Assembly: GCA_041739345.1 (NCBI GenBank)
Contig: JBGSNZ010000018.1
Span: 1-64,000, forward strand
Length of the DNA: 64,000 bases
Source of the DNA: DIGJ01 sp041739345
GTDB lineage: Bacteria > Bacillota > Clostridia > Lachnospirales > Lachnospiraceae
Direction: 5' to 3'
Part shown: piece by piece, positions 15,419-24,587 of the stretch
Position numbering within the stretch: position 1 is the stretch's first letter
Layout of the letters: every line of letters begins with the position of its first letter
Made by a program: the position numbers and the translations under genes
Notes under the pieces: generated by a model
Databases searched by the model: none
Told to the model about the DNA's origin: nothing
The model's input: only the letters and a program-made list of their open reading frames with translations

Positions 15419-16558
15419 TTGAGAAGTAGAGTAAATGGATGTTTAAGAGAAAAAAATGGTATATGGCAAATGGAAATATACTATTATGATGAAAATGGAA
15501 AAAGGGAAACAAGCAGTAAAACAACTAGTTTGCCAGTAAAAGGTAATAAAAGGAATGCAGAAGATATGCTTCAAGAAAGACTTCTAGAATATAGGGAGAA
15601 TGAAAGGCAAAATGTAAATGGTGATATGCTTTTTACAGATTTAATGTTAGAATGGTTGAAATATATAAAGAGCCATGTTAGAGGAAATACCTATCAATCA
15701 TATGTAACAAATGTAACAAAACGAATAAATCCGTATTTTCAAAGAAAAAAAGTCAAGTTGAGAGATTTGAATGCAAAGGTTATCCAAGATTATTATGATG
15801 CTTGTCTGAAAATAGTATCTGTTAACACGGTTACAAAAAGACATGCTAATATTCACAGTGCTTTGGATTATGCAGTAAGAATGAATATGGTAACACATAA
15901 TCCGTCTGACAGTACTCGCTTACCAAAAAAGAAAAAATTTCAATCTGATTGTTATACGGAAAGTGAGTTAAGCATATTATTTGAGATTACTGTTGGAACG
16001 ATTATTGAAGCACCTGTTAGACTGGCGGCATTGTTGGGGCTTAGAAGGAGCGAAGTATTAGGATTAACTTGGAAGTCAATAGATTTTAAAAATAAAATGA
16101 TTTTCATCAATAATACATGTGTTCTCGAAAAAGCAAAAGCCGTATATTCCAACAAGACAAAAAATGAATCAAGTAATCGTATTTTGCCTTTAGTACCCTC
16201 TATGGAAACTTATTTTATTAAATTGCAAGAAATTCAAGATGAAAATAAAAAAAGTTATAAAGGGAGTTATAAAAATAATGATTTGGTTTGCAAAATGGAG
16301 GATGGAACTCCAATTAAACCCGACTATTTGACTCGAACTTTTAAAAGGATTTTAGAATCAACAGAGGATATAAAAACTATTCGGTTTCATGATTTGAGGC
16401 ATACATCGGCAACGTTATTGATGAGAAAACATCATCAATTATTTGATGTAAAAGAATGGTTAGGACATTCGGATATTTCAACAACAGCTAATTTGTATGC
16501 ACATTATCAGTTAGAAGATAAGGAAGAAATGGCTGAAAGTTTAGGTGCAATTATGTAA
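15419..16558 (+). CDS. Tyrosine recombinase/integrase, element A
   Basis: A 379-residue site-specific integrase with an N-terminal AP2-like arm-binding domain (residues 1-60), a SAM-like core-binding domain (~70-160) and a catalytic domain. Visible catalytic residues: R209 (LGLRRSE), H324-x-x-R327 (FHDLRHT), H350 (LGHSD) and nucleophile Y360. The start is TTG 15419 preceded by AAAGGAG; an upstream ATG is out of frame by one base. It is highly similar over its whole length to the integrase of element B. It would recombine GATTTAG cores in tRNA-Leu(TAG). Arm repeats begin 3 bases after the stop. Confidence 0.92.
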   Translation: MRSRVNGCLREKNGIWQMEIYYYDENGKRETSSKTTSLPVKGNKRNAEDMLQERLLEYRENERQNVNGDMLFTDLMLEWLKYIKSHVRGNTYQSYVTNVTKRINPYFQRKKVKLRDLNAKVIQDYYDACLKIVSVNTVTKRHANIHSALDYAVRMNMVTHNPSDSTRLPKKKKFQSDCYTESELSILFEITVGTIIEAPVRLAALLGLRRSEVLGLTWKSIDFKNKMIFINNTCVLEKAKAVYSNKTKNESSNRILPLVPSMETYFIKLQEIQDENKKSYKGSYKNNDLVCKMEDGTPIKPDYLTRTFKRILESTEDIKTIRFHDLRHTSATLLMRKHHQLFDVKEWLGHSDISTTANLYAHYQLEDKEEMAESLGAIM

Positions 16559-16561
16559 ATA

Positions 16562-16582
16562 ACATCCGACAGATATCCGACA
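16562..16582 (+). repeat. Integrase arm-type repeats, element A inner end
   Basis: ACATCCGACA at 16562-16571 and ATATCCGACA at 16573-16582, again with 11-bp spacing and immediately after the integrase stop. Confidence 0.75.
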
Positions 16583-16728
16583 AAAAGTTTAAAAATAATA
16601 ATTTGCCTAGATATCTTAAAAATAAACATAAACTAGACTTATTCAAAGAATCCAGTAAAATCAATGATTTAAGACTATATTATGTTTGTAAAATAAAAAT
16701 AAGAAAGTTAATATGGGTGTAGCTTTTA

Positions 16729-16748
16729 GATTTAGTTTCAAACTAAAT
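16729..16748 (+). other. Right junction of element A in a palindrome
   Basis: The core GATTTAG (16729-16735) sits in a perfect odd palindrome ATTTAGTTT-C-AAACTAAAT (16730-16748). To its right follows TCCAACGCGCC. Joined to the sequence at 30129-30138 (TAACGCGTCT) it rebuilds a roughly 20-bp-arm inverted repeat, the presumed asnB terminator and secondary attachment site. Confidence 0.7.
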
Positions 16749-16932
16749 TCCAACGCGCCTCTTTGCTTATCCTAATCTCTATTTTTATGGAAATTAAAAG
16801 GTTTTCAATATACTTTGCATAAAACGAAATATGCTTATATGAACTATTGTAAAAAAAGACTACTACTTTTCAGTAATAGCCTTATTTCATGCGGATAACA
16901 GGAATCGAACCTGCACGGTCTCCCACTAGAAC
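16736..16932 (-). other. Inverted native host spacer between elements A and B
   Basis: About 200 bases lying between the two element cores. On the minus strand it reads: 3' part of tRNA-Leu, a terminator, ~100 bases of AT-rich sequence, then half of the palindrome. This is the expected order of the native locus between tRNA-Leu and asnB, but it is reversed relative to the flanking tRNA 5' half. No gene is present. Confidence 0.7.
16850..16887 (-). terminator. Probable native tRNA-Leu terminator
   Basis: On the minus strand AAGGCTATTACTG / AAGTAGTAGTC stem then seven T. Stem and loop differ from the related element A and B versions, so this is probably the original host terminator. Confidence 0.65.
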
Positions 16933-16939
16933 CTAAATC
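16890..16939 (-). pseudogene. Partial tRNA-Leu(TAG), 3' 50 bases
   Basis: Exact minus-strand copy of tRNA-Leu positions 7907-7956 (anticodon loop to discriminator). It lacks the 5' half; the sequence upstream is element B. It marks the inner (integrase-side) junction of element B. Confidence 0.9.
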
Positions 16940-17086
16940 GTTAAGCTACACCTTATTTATGCTTCTTATTTTTTAATGTTAAATACAAATAGGTCTCAAA
17001 CCCTTGATTTCATTACATTTTTTTAACATTCCATCAAAAATACTTATTATTAATAAACTAACCTTATTTCCGATTTTTAGATTTTT

Positions 17087-17118
17087 TGTCGGATGTTTGT
17101 CGGATGTTTGTCGGATGT
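17087..17118 (-). repeat. Integrase arm-type repeats, element B inner end
   Basis: Three copies of TGTCGGATGT (17087-17096, 17098-17107, 17109-17118), the reverse complement of ACATCCGACA, at exact 11-bp period. They end 2 bases before the integrase stop codon. Confidence 0.75.
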
Positions 17119-17120
17119 AT

Positions 17121-18263
17121 TTATTTTAAAATACATCCAAGAGTCTGTGCCATTTCTTTTTTAGCACCAATAAGCATATGCGCATATATATTTGATGTTG
17201 TGCTGATATCCGAATGTCCTAGCCATTCCTTAATATCATTAATTGAATGCCCCTCTTTTAATAGAAAAGAGGCTGAACTATGCCTTAAATCATGAAACCT
17301 AACTGTCTTTATTTCATCTGTTGATTCTAATAGCTTTCTGAAAGTGGTAGTTATATAATTAGGCTTTACAGGAGTTCCATCTTCAAATTTACAAATAAAG
17401 TCGTTATTTTTATAACCGATTTTAAACTTTTTCTTATTTTCGCTTTCAATCTTCTGTAATTCTAATAAATATGCCTCTACTGCTGGGACTAGTGGTAATA
17501 CACGATTACTTGTTTCATTCTTAGTTCTATTTCCATACACAATTTTTGAATTTTCAAGGATACATGTACTATCAATATGAATTATCTTATTTTTGAAATC
17601 CACAGATTTCCAAGTCAATCCTAACACTTCGCTTCTTCTAAGTCCAAGCAATGCAGATAATTTAACTGCCGATTCGATTCTAGTTCCTTCAACTATTTGA
17701 AATAACTTATCCAATTCATCTTTTGTGTAGAAATCCGCTTGAAACTTTTTCTTTTTAGGCAATCTGGTACTATCAGATGGATTATATGCAATCATATTCA
17801 TTCTAACTGCATAGTCTAACGCACTATGAATGTTTGCATGTCGTTTTTTTATTGTATTTACCGACACTGTTTTCAAACAAATATCATAATAATCTTGGAT
17901 ATTTTTTGCCTTCAAATCACGTAGCTTGATTTTTTTGCTTTGAAAATATGGATTTATTCGTTTGAGAACATTTCCTTCATAAGACTGATATGTATTTTCT
18001 CTAACCTTATTTTTCATATATTTCAACCATTCAAGCATTAAATCCGAAAATAGCATATCTCCATTTACATCTGATTTATCGTTTTCCCTATATTCTCGAA
18101 GTCTTTCTTGAAGCTTATCTTCTGCATTTCTTTTATTACCTTTTACTGGCAAACTAGTTGTTTTACTACTTGTTTTCCTTTTACCATTTTCATCATAATA
18201 GTATATTTCCATTTGCCATATACCATTTTTTTCTCTTAAACATCCATTTACTCTACTTCTCAA
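17121..18263 (-). CDS. Tyrosine recombinase/integrase, element B
   Basis: A 380-residue integrase, close relative of the element A enzyme with the same domain order. Catalytic Arg in LGLRRSE, H-x-x-R in FHDLRHSS, His in WLGHSD, and the Tyr nucleophile in SNIYAHM are all present. By alignment with the A gene, initiation is placed at TTG 18263 after AAAGGAG. An in-frame ATG at 18281 overlaps that ribosome-binding site and exists only because B has one extra A. It acts on the same tRNA-Leu core. Confidence 0.92.
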   Translation of the reverse strand: MRSRVNGCLREKNGIWQMEIYYYDENGKRKTSSKTTSLPVKGNKRNAEDKLQERLREYRENDKSDVNGDMLFSDLMLEWLKYMKNKVRENTYQSYEGNVLKRINPYFQSKKIKLRDLKAKNIQDYYDICLKTVSVNTIKKRHANIHSALDYAVRMNMIAYNPSDSTRLPKKKKFQADFYTKDELDKLFQIVEGTRIESAVKLSALLGLRRSEVLGLTWKSVDFKNKIIHIDSTCILENSKIVYGNRTKNETSNRVLPLVPAVEAYLLELQKIESENKKKFKIGYKNNDFICKFEDGTPVKPNYITTTFRKLLESTDEIKTVRFHDLRHSSASFLLKEGHSINDIKEWLGHSDISTTSNIYAHMLIGAKKEMAQTLGCILK

Positions 18264-18282
18264 TTTTTTTACTCCTTTCATT

Positions 18283-18360
18283 CTACCAATGGAATGTTTA
18301 AGCCTGTTTACATGCTCTTATTGTATCATTTTCAATGAAACTTGTCATTCCATTTGGTAG
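18283..18360 (-). promoter_or_regulatory. Conserved leader hairpin of integrase gene, B
   Basis: CTACCAATGGAATG (18283-18296) and CATTCCATTTGGTAG (18346-18360) form the same hairpin as in element A. Conservation stops just upstream, at about 18370. Confidence 0.6.
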
Positions 18361-18548
18361 AAATCTTCTTTATATCAAATATTTAATTTTCCATTAGTTT
18401 CTTGTTTTTTATCATTTGTTATATTTCTATAGCACTTTTGAAAACTTCTCTAATATTATTCTAGGTAGGTTTTTTATTAACCTATGTGCTCAAATAAACT
18501 TTTTTTATAACAAAAAAACCAGAATATGAAAACGCCATTAGATGACAA

Positions 18549-19664
18549 TTATCTTCGTTTTTTACTAAAATTATAAAGGGTATGTACTTTATCTATTATA
18601 AATTCAGCTTTTTCTGCATCCTTATTAAAATAAACAGACCTTTTATCTAATACATATGTTTCAAACGTTTTCTTTGCCCTACTTGCATGAGAATTATTAT
18701 CTAAGTATTTTAGAGCTTTTTTGCCATCTTCAATGTCCAGCAGAAACGGTAACTGATTCTTTTGTTCTTCATTCGAGCAATATTGAAAGAAATCATGTTG
18801 CCATATTTTCTTTTTTAAACGATAATATGAAATCTTTTCCCTCAATAGCTTTTGATTTTTAATCTGCCACTTTCGATATCTTTTTTCAAATAACTTTTCG
18901 AATTGCTTGAAATAATAATTATTTATATCTTCATCTGTCAATTCAAATACTTTATTTGTTTTCAAAGAATCTTTTATCTTCTGTCCTTTCAACAAAACAA
19001 TCTCAATTCTCATAAAATAGGAATCTGTTGAAATAGAATAATTTTGCAATTGTTCTTTCTTATCATAAATCTTGACTTTCATAGATTTATTGACCGATTC
19101 AAATGTCTCACTATTTATTTTTCCTATCGATTTTTCTTTATTGGACACCTGTGATAACTTTTTATACGAATCTGGCATATTAAACATCATTAGTCGTAAC
19201 ACTCTATGATAATCGGTAAATGGTTGTGGAATATAGAATGTCGCATTTAATTCTAATGTTTTTAATTCGATATTGCTATAGTCAACCTTTATACCATATC
19301 TCTTTTCCATATAATCAAAAATATCAGCAATATACTCTTGATATTCTTCCATACTTCTGTTTTGAAGATTTCTAGAATCTTCATCATTGATAGTAATGTC
19401 CATTCGAGTAAATGGCTTATTAAAATTTTCATTTGTGCTTACTTTAGTACCAGCAAAAAAAGTTCCAAAATAATTGTTGTCAATAATTTTGAGATAACTT
19501 ACGCCTGTCCCATCTTCTAACCAGTGAAGCCTTCTTTGAGAAGCATCATAATAAACCTCTACATTATCGTTAGCACTTAATTTTTCCTTTGAAATAGATA
19601 CAAGTCTAATATTTGATATTACCGTTCTGTCTATTCCGATTCTTTCTTTTAATTTCTTATTCAT
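18549..19664 (-). CDS. Replication-initiator-like protein, element B
   Basis: A 371-residue relative of the element A Rep protein. It shares VSYLKIIDNN, FTRMDITIND, the MKVKIYDKKEQL motif and the FMRIEIVLL strand, and has a basic C-terminus. The family resembles rolling-circle initiators, but no nicking residue can be assigned with certainty. Its ATG overlaps the stop of the small upstream gene (ATGA), so the two are translationally coupled. The spacer to the integrase gene (18361-18548) has no gene. Confidence 0.6.
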   Translation of the reverse strand: MNKKLKERIGIDRTVISNIRLVSISKEKLSANDNVEVYYDASQRRLHWLEDGTGVSYLKIIDNNYFGTFFAGTKVSTNENFNKPFTRMDITINDEDSRNLQNRSMEEYQEYIADIFDYMEKRYGIKVDYSNIELKTLELNATFYIPQPFTDYHRVLRLMMFNMPDSYKKLSQVSNKEKSIGKINSETFESVNKSMKVKIYDKKEQLQNYSISTDSYFMRIEIVLLKGQKIKDSLKTNKVFELTDEDINNYYFKQFEKLFEKRYRKWQIKNQKLLREKISYYRLKKKIWQHDFFQYCSNEEQKNQLPFLLDIEDGKKALKYLDNNSHASRAKKTFETYVLDKRSVYFNKDAEKAEFIIDKVHTLYNFSKKRR

Positions 19665-19804
19665 AATTTTTCATTGTTTATTCCTTTCTTAACACAAAAA
19701 TTTCTTAACGGATTAATCTGTATTCCATCTTGCATTATTTTTAGCCGAGGTTGCCTAGCATTTACCGCATGAATAAAGGTTTCTTTCATTTTCTGGTAAT
19801 TCAT
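19661..19804 (-). CDS. Small protein upstream of Rep (47 residues)
   Basis: A 47-residue basic reading frame with a strong AAAGGAG site. It ends in ATGA overlapping the Rep start, a layout typical of real coupled genes. Its sequence (starts NYQKMKETFIHAVNAR, later IQINPLRNFCVKKG) has no recognised domain. A degenerate trace of its end is visible upstream of Rep in element A. It could be a replication accessory or leader peptide. Confidence 0.5.
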   Translation of the reverse strand: MNYQKMKETFIHAVNARQPRLKIMQDGIQINPLRNFCVKKGINNEKL

Positions 19805-19818
19805 TTCATTTTCTCCTT

Positions 19819-21318
19819 TTACATATCTATAATATTTTTTTCTGTATCTATAACTTCTAGGATTCTATTAGACCATTTATTAATAGCCATAATGTATTTG
19901 TGATACTCCATTCTGGTTGAGATAGGAATTTCATTGAAACTTTCAGCAAGATAATTATACTTTGCCATTGATTCTAAAAAATCCATCATCTTTAAGGTAA
20001 GTTCACTACAACTAGACATTAATTCAACATTTGTGCTTTCACCCATTGCCTTACTAAGCAACTTACTTTTCTCCATTATTATATTGTTTAATTCGAGATT
20101 TCTTTTTTGTTTCTCGTCAAGTTGCTTTTTTAAATTATCAATTTCTTCCAAGGTTTCTGGCTTATCAACTTGTTCTGTAATAATTTTTGGTTGCTTTTCC
20201 TGTGAAAGAAGATTACTAATCTTATTTTTTAAGCGTTTTTGTTCCTCGTCACCTTTAGAAAGTTCATCTTTTAATTTATCAATGGATTTTACCTTTTCCT
20301 GTAATTCCTTATTTTCTTGGATGTACTTGTCTACTTCCTTTTTAGTAATCCTCTTACTAATATCTAACGTAGAAATCATTTCTTCTTGTTCGCCATCAGA
20401 CATGCTTCTGGCTATTGCAAGTGCGGTAGTAGGTGTAACAATACCTGTGTCAATTAATTCTTGTACCTCTGGAATAAGGGTGGTGAGTTTCTTATAGTTA
20501 TTTAAAGTGTCTACAGAAATACCCATTATGTCAGCTAGGTCAGTTTGATTTATCACATCCGAATTATTCGGAACTGATTTTCTATCTCCACCATTTTGTA
20601 TTCCATAAATCCTCTCTAATTCTTTCAAACATCTCCCAAATTTAACAGGGTTAGGGTTACCAATACCCCTCTGGCGAATATTTGTTTCTATTAAATCCTT
20701 TAACATCATATCTTCATCTTCATAGATTCGTACCTCGCATGGTACAGTTTCAATGCCTAATGCTATACATCCTCTACCTCGCTGGTTACCAGAGACAATA
20801 ATTTTATCCTGTGAGATAATAATTGGCTCAATTACACCACTTGTTTCAATGGATTTCAAAAACTCTGTCCATGCTTCTCCTGTAATATTATCAAAAAATT
20901 CTTCATTTCTTGGGTGTGGTATTAATTCTTTTACTTTTAATTCTTGCATTTTTCTTTTTGTATGATTAGTTTTTTCATTAACTACATCATTTTTCCCTTT
21001 CGTATTAAATATAATATCTGCTTGTTCTTTCTCAATATTTCTTTGACCTAACTGCATTTCTATTTTCCATAACATTGCTTCTGATTTAAACTCAAAGTCT
21101 TTACATATATATGTAAAAGCAATTTTATGTTTGTGACAGATTTCGTATCGGATATATCCATCAACGATAACTCCGTTCCATGTGACAATTGGGAATATGT
21201 CCATAAAGCCACGCTCTACTATATTTTTCTCTAGAGATTTATACACTTCCACTTCTAATGGAGGAAGTAGGTCTCTTAAATCTTCATCTGTTTTCAGAGA
21301 ATATAATTTCTTTTCCAT
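19819..21318 (-). CDS. Tandem ParB/Srx-domain protein with coiled coil
   Basis: A 499-residue protein. Residues ~15-110 form a first ParB-N-like fold (PIVTWNGVIVDGYIRYEIC). Residues ~127-230 form a second with LIPHPRNEEFF and the nucleotide-binding-like ISQDKIIVSGNQRGRGC. A ParB-type HTH (NQTDLADIMGISVDTLNNYKKL) comes next, then a long coiled coil (~325-430) and a helical end. Two ParB-like modules in one chain are typical of mobile-element ParB relatives, not the chromosomal ParB. No ParA gene is nearby. Possible roles are segregation or regulation; it lies in the Rep-side gene group but is absent from A. Confidence 0.75.
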   Translation of the reverse strand: MEKKLYSLKTDEDLRDLLPPLEVEVYKSLEKNIVERGFMDIFPIVTWNGVIVDGYIRYEICHKHKIAFTYICKDFEFKSEAMLWKIEMQLGQRNIEKEQADIIFNTKGKNDVVNEKTNHTKRKMQELKVKELIPHPRNEEFFDNITGEAWTEFLKSIETSGVIEPIIISQDKIIVSGNQRGRGCIALGIETVPCEVRIYEDEDMMLKDLIETNIRQRGIGNPNPVKFGRCLKELERIYGIQNGGDRKSVPNNSDVINQTDLADIMGISVDTLNNYKKLTTLIPEVQELIDTGIVTPTTALAIARSMSDGEQEEMISTLDISKRITKKEVDKYIQENKELQEKVKSIDKLKDELSKGDEEQKRLKNKISNLLSQEKQPKIITEQVDKPETLEEIDNLKKQLDEKQKRNLELNNIIMEKSKLLSKAMGESTNVELMSSCSELTLKMMDFLESMAKYNYLAESFNEIPISTRMEYHKYIMAINKWSNRILEVIDTEKNIIDM

Positions 21319-21390
21319 TCATTACCTTTCTTAAACAATACAATTTGTTACATATAAAATCTTTTGTGAACTGCTGCCATTTCACATTAT

Positions 21391-22095
21391 TTAAAAATCA
21401 TCGACATTTATCATTTCTTCCCATTCTTTCGCAAACACCTCCATCTCTTTTTTTCTTTTCTTTTCATATGACAAGAATTCCTTAAAAATAGCTTTGGATA
21501 AATCATCTTCACTTTCTAAATCCATTTCCGAAATTTCCGAATCCATAAGTTCAAAAGCTCTAAGTACTTTAGGTAATAAACGAGAAAATTTGGAATTATC
21601 TTTTACTTCAACAATTTTCTTATAAATATAAATGTTTTCACGAACATATGCACAATACTCATGCTCATCTATACTCAATCTTCCATCCCAGTCCTCTGAA
21701 ATATGGACTTTATCTATACTTTGTGATAACTTTTTTAGCATTCGATGTTTTTCTTCTTGCGTACTTAATACATCATCTCTAATCCCATGTTCCCTATCTA
21801 AAATATATTTCAAATCTGGTTTTTCGTCATCGCTATAGGAATAATCAAACGTAATTAATTTCTGCCTAATCTTAAATTCACTTGCTTCATCTAGCGTAAA
21901 GCAATTTCGATTCTCATCAACAACCATATCCCTTGTAACTCTAAGTTCAGAGCAAATATCTTTTAGACGGTCTTCTGAAATCTTCTTACGTTGTCCAATC
22001 CAATCCGTCACTAACGCTCGTGTAACATGTATTTTTTTGGCTAATTGTGTATTAGTAATATGTCTTTCTTGTAAAATCAATTTTAAACTTACCAT
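21391..22095 (-). CDS. XRE-type HTH regulator with C-terminal helical domain
   Basis: A 234-residue protein. An N-terminal lambda-repressor-like HTH (KLILQERHITNTQLAKKIHVTRALVTDWIGQ) is followed by an acidic, helical ~160-residue region of unknown function. ATG 22095 is chosen since AAGGAGAG lies just upstream; an ATG at 22119 precedes that site. The promoter carries several TGTACAC boxes, so autoregulation is likely. It sits between the ParB-like gene and the DGQHR gene and may control element or defence genes. Confidence 0.75.
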   Translation of the reverse strand: MVSLKLILQERHITNTQLAKKIHVTRALVTDWIGQRKKISEDRLKDICSELRVTRDMVVDENRNCFTLDEASEFKIRQKLITFDYSYSDDEKPDLKYILDREHGIRDDVLSTQEEKHRMLKKLSQSIDKVHISEDWDGRLSIDEHEYCAYVRENIYIYKKIVEVKDNSKFSRLLPKVLRAFELMDSEISEMDLESEDDLSKAIFKEFLSYEKKRKKEMEVFAKEWEEMINVDDF

Positions 22096-22117
22096 TTTTA
22101 TCTCTCCTTTTACAATC

Positions 22118-22157
22118 AATGTACACCCGTTTACACCTTATGTCAACAAGTGTACAC
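22118..22157 (-). promoter_or_regulatory. Promoter and TGTACAC operators of the HTH regulator
   Basis: Minus strand: TTGACA (22146-22141), 17-bp spacer, TACATT (22123-22118). The palindrome GTGTACAC (22150-22157) lies just upstream of -35, a TGTACAC (22120-22126) overlaps -10, and a GTGTAAAC lies in the spacer. Repeated half-sites around a promoter indicate a repressor operator. Confidence 0.65.
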
Positions 22158-22265
22158 TACACTTTTATTTGGTATTAAAAAAACTACAGGAGTGTCCTCC
22201 CATAGTTTTGTTTTTAAATATTCTTTATATTAATATTTTTAAGAAATTAGAACTCCCACTACTGT

Positions 22266-24551
22266 TTATAGCTCACCTTCTAACCATTCAAAAATACTAC
22301 TAATCGTTTCAAACGTTTGTTTTGATACACTATATAATGGTTTTGTTAATTTAGTCTTTTCTTTGCTCATATCAATAATCCATTCTGTCTTAGCTTCTTT
22401 ACCCCCAGATATTTTTGTTTCCTCTGGTCTAGTAATAATATTTTCAAATATATCGCTCCAATTGTGTGCATATGTAACTATTTCTTTACAATCTGCCAGC
22501 GATATGCAATCCCACACATCAACCTCCTCGTCTTCATCATTTGATAAAAATTCATAATTTTTTTCATCTGCTGTTGCCTTAGCATTCTTGTAAACAGTTT
22601 TTGGCAAACCCTTTATGATCCAATTATTTCCATGATATGATTCAAGAGCATCCGCTATCTTTTCTTTGACTTTGCTTTCAATTGAATTTAGATATTCTCT
22701 TGACTCTGCATTATATTGTTTTGTTTCATTTTCTATGTAATTTGTCAATCCTTCTGGCGAAAAATCCGTTCTTGATTCCGCAATTATTTTTTGAAAATCC
22801 CTCCAGAATTTTTTTTCAGCTCCACCGCCAAAAAATCTCTTTTGCTCTCTTCGTTGCTCATCATCTAACACATTAATGTATGAAATTAATGGCTCTAAAT
22901 AATATTCTGTTTCATCAATTATTTTTTTAACATTATCGATCTTAAGCTTGATTTTATTTTGCTTTACTAAGTGCAATACAATATCATCCAAGATCCTTAT
23001 TATTCCTTGTATTCCTCTATTAATTGTTAAAATGCCTTCTTTACCTAAACTCCATTCCATTTCGCAATTGGACTTAACAATCTTTAGGCATCCTTCAAGA
23101 AATGGATAGAAATAATCAATTGTACTTTGATTGTCCCCTAAATCAAAACTACCATCAGCTACAATCACATTATTTTTCCCATATGAAGTAAAAAAATGAC
23201 AACGCTTTAACGCCTGCTGAATCGCCTCGATAGAAATACATTTCGTAGGATTCTGTTCATCTTCTCCAATAATAATTCTTCCTAGCAATGGTGATGTTGG
23301 TTCTTCTCCACACATCTGTGCTAACTTTGACCGCATTGCCTCTGTTCGATCATTATAATCAAATGAATCCCACAGCATATCACTATTTAATGTTACTCTT
23401 AGTGTTTTCGAAACAGCTTTTTGATTTTCATTTATATCCATAAACAATTTTAATTGCTCATTACGCACTAAATCTGCAAAAGCAACTACTGGTATTGTAT
23501 TAGTACTTGCATACTCTGTATCAGAGTAGCCATACAGTCTGTGCTGACCGTCAATAATATATGCCGAATGATATTTCTGTGGCAAATGTAGCACTCCCAA
23601 CTTAGACAAAGCGCCTTCAACTTTTGTTGGTGACTGATCAAATTGTAAACCCTTTCCCTTCGTATCAATACTAACAATTAAAGAATTAGGAAAATATCCC
23701 CCATTGTTTATAAAGTTTTGGACTTCTTTTAATCTTTTTTTCTTAATTAATCTTTGATATGTAGGCATCATATTTTTATTGGCTTCACTTCTATGGAGTA
23801 CATATCCTATCTTTAGAAGTTTTTCTGGTTCAATAGAGAATTCATAATATTCGTAGCCGCCCATTTTTCCCTTAATCGCAGGAATCTTATTCTGCATATT
23901 CTTAATTTCCGTATTAGCTAATAAGTTTCCTAACAATTGGTAACGAGCGCATGTCCCCAAATGCTTAACCAACTCACAATAATATTGAATTGTAGCATCA
24001 CTAAAAAAAACTATATCCCATTCTTGCATTCTTTTGATATCTGCTTGACTCATGATATAATTGTGTGCTGCCCATATAAATTTCACTTTTCTTCCTGGGT
24101 ATTGTTTCTGCGCTGTTGTTCTCAATCCATTCATTTGTCCATATAAAGCTTCAATATCCTTTTTGAAAATTCCATCCTTTATGCTTTCCGCAGATTTACA
24201 CTCTACTATCAATATTGTTTCATCATCTGCTGCAAAAACATCTATCTGTTGCGTGAAATTCGGATTCTGAAAATCATAGGTCATTTTAAAATTTCTATCT
24301 TTATTAAGATGTGTAAACCCCATCTGATAAAATAACAACCAAATTTTGTCTTCAAATTGCTCATCATACGATTTTTCTTTTCGAACCTTTACAAATTTAG
24401 GATCTGAATAATCCCTTACATATTCCCATCCTTCTTCTTCCAGTTCAGAAAGCGCAACTTTTCGTTGTTTGTCTTCAACAAACAAATTTTTTCTCTTGTT
24501 CTTTGCTGATACTAAGCAACTGCCAGTTACTATATTATCCCAATTTGTCAT
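22266..24551 (-). CDS. PD-(D/E)xK nuclease-like domain fused to DGQHR (DndB-like) domain
   Basis: A 761-residue protein. Residues ~60-200 carry a restriction-endonuclease-like core: acidic helix near residue 65, D104 (QQIDVFAADD) and E117-C-K119 (ILIVECKS), i.e. D-x12-E-x-K. Residues ~230-420 form a DGQHR domain with the name-giving Asp-Gly-Gln-His-Arg at 334-338 and the FMDINENQKAVSKTL motif typical of DndB/DpdB-type proteins. The C-terminal ~300 residues are helical and unassigned. DGQHR proteins occur in phosphorothioation and deazaguanine DNA-modification loci. Here the neighbour 36 bases upstream is a Dam methylase, so a modification-linked defence role is inferred. Confidence 0.8.
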   Translation of the reverse strand: MTNWDNIVTGSCLVSAKNKRKNLFVEDKQRKVALSELEEEGWEYVRDYSDPKFVKVRKEKSYDEQFEDKIWLLFYQMGFTHLNKDRNFKMTYDFQNPNFTQQIDVFAADDETILIVECKSAESIKDGIFKKDIEALYGQMNGLRTTAQKQYPGRKVKFIWAAHNYIMSQADIKRMQEWDIVFFSDATIQYYCELVKHLGTCARYQLLGNLLANTEIKNMQNKIPAIKGKMGGYEYYEFSIEPEKLLKIGYVLHRSEANKNMMPTYQRLIKKKRLKEVQNFINNGGYFPNSLIVSIDTKGKGLQFDQSPTKVEGALSKLGVLHLPQKYHSAYIIDGQHRLYGYSDTEYASTNTIPVVAFADLVRNEQLKLFMDINENQKAVSKTLRVTLNSDMLWDSFDYNDRTEAMRSKLAQMCGEEPTSPLLGRIIIGEDEQNPTKCISIEAIQQALKRCHFFTSYGKNNVIVADGSFDLGDNQSTIDYFYPFLEGCLKIVKSNCEMEWSLGKEGILTINRGIQGIIRILDDIVLHLVKQNKIKLKIDNVKKIIDETEYYLEPLISYINVLDDEQRREQKRFFGGGAEKKFWRDFQKIIAESRTDFSPEGLTNYIENETKQYNAESREYLNSIESKVKEKIADALESYHGNNWIIKGLPKTVYKNAKATADEKNYEFLSNDEDEEVDVWDCISLADCKEIVTYAHNWSDIFENIITRPEETKISGGKEAKTEWIIDMSKEKTKLTKPLYSVSKQTFETISSIFEWLEGEL

Positions 24552-24587
24552 TTTAGCACCTTCTCTAATTTCAATTAGCCTTTCATT

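Larger units (their letters stand above)
7907..16735 (+). mobile_element. Integrative element A (tyrosine integrase + Rep, non-conjugative)
   Basis: Bounded by the 7-bp core GATTTAG at 7907-7913 (in tRNA-Leu) and at 16729-16735. Order from the tRNA: arm repeats, small membrane protein, orphan RelB, conserved 157-residue protein, Lar-like protein, conserved non-coding block, LRR protein (opposite strand), serine resolvase, Rep-like protein, unknown acidic protein, integrase, arm repeats. No relaxase, conjugation, capsid or tail genes are seen. It is a mirror-image relative of element B: integrase, Rep, 157-residue protein, non-coding block and end sequences match in inverted orientation, while the cargo differs. 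Confidence 0.85.

Noticed and set aside
10316..16666. Exact 16-base repeat TCCAGTAAAATCAATG at 10316-10331 and 16651-16666
   Set aside because: Short and AT-rich; no symmetric partner in element B and no link to the recombination core, so not enough to call an attachment or recombination site.
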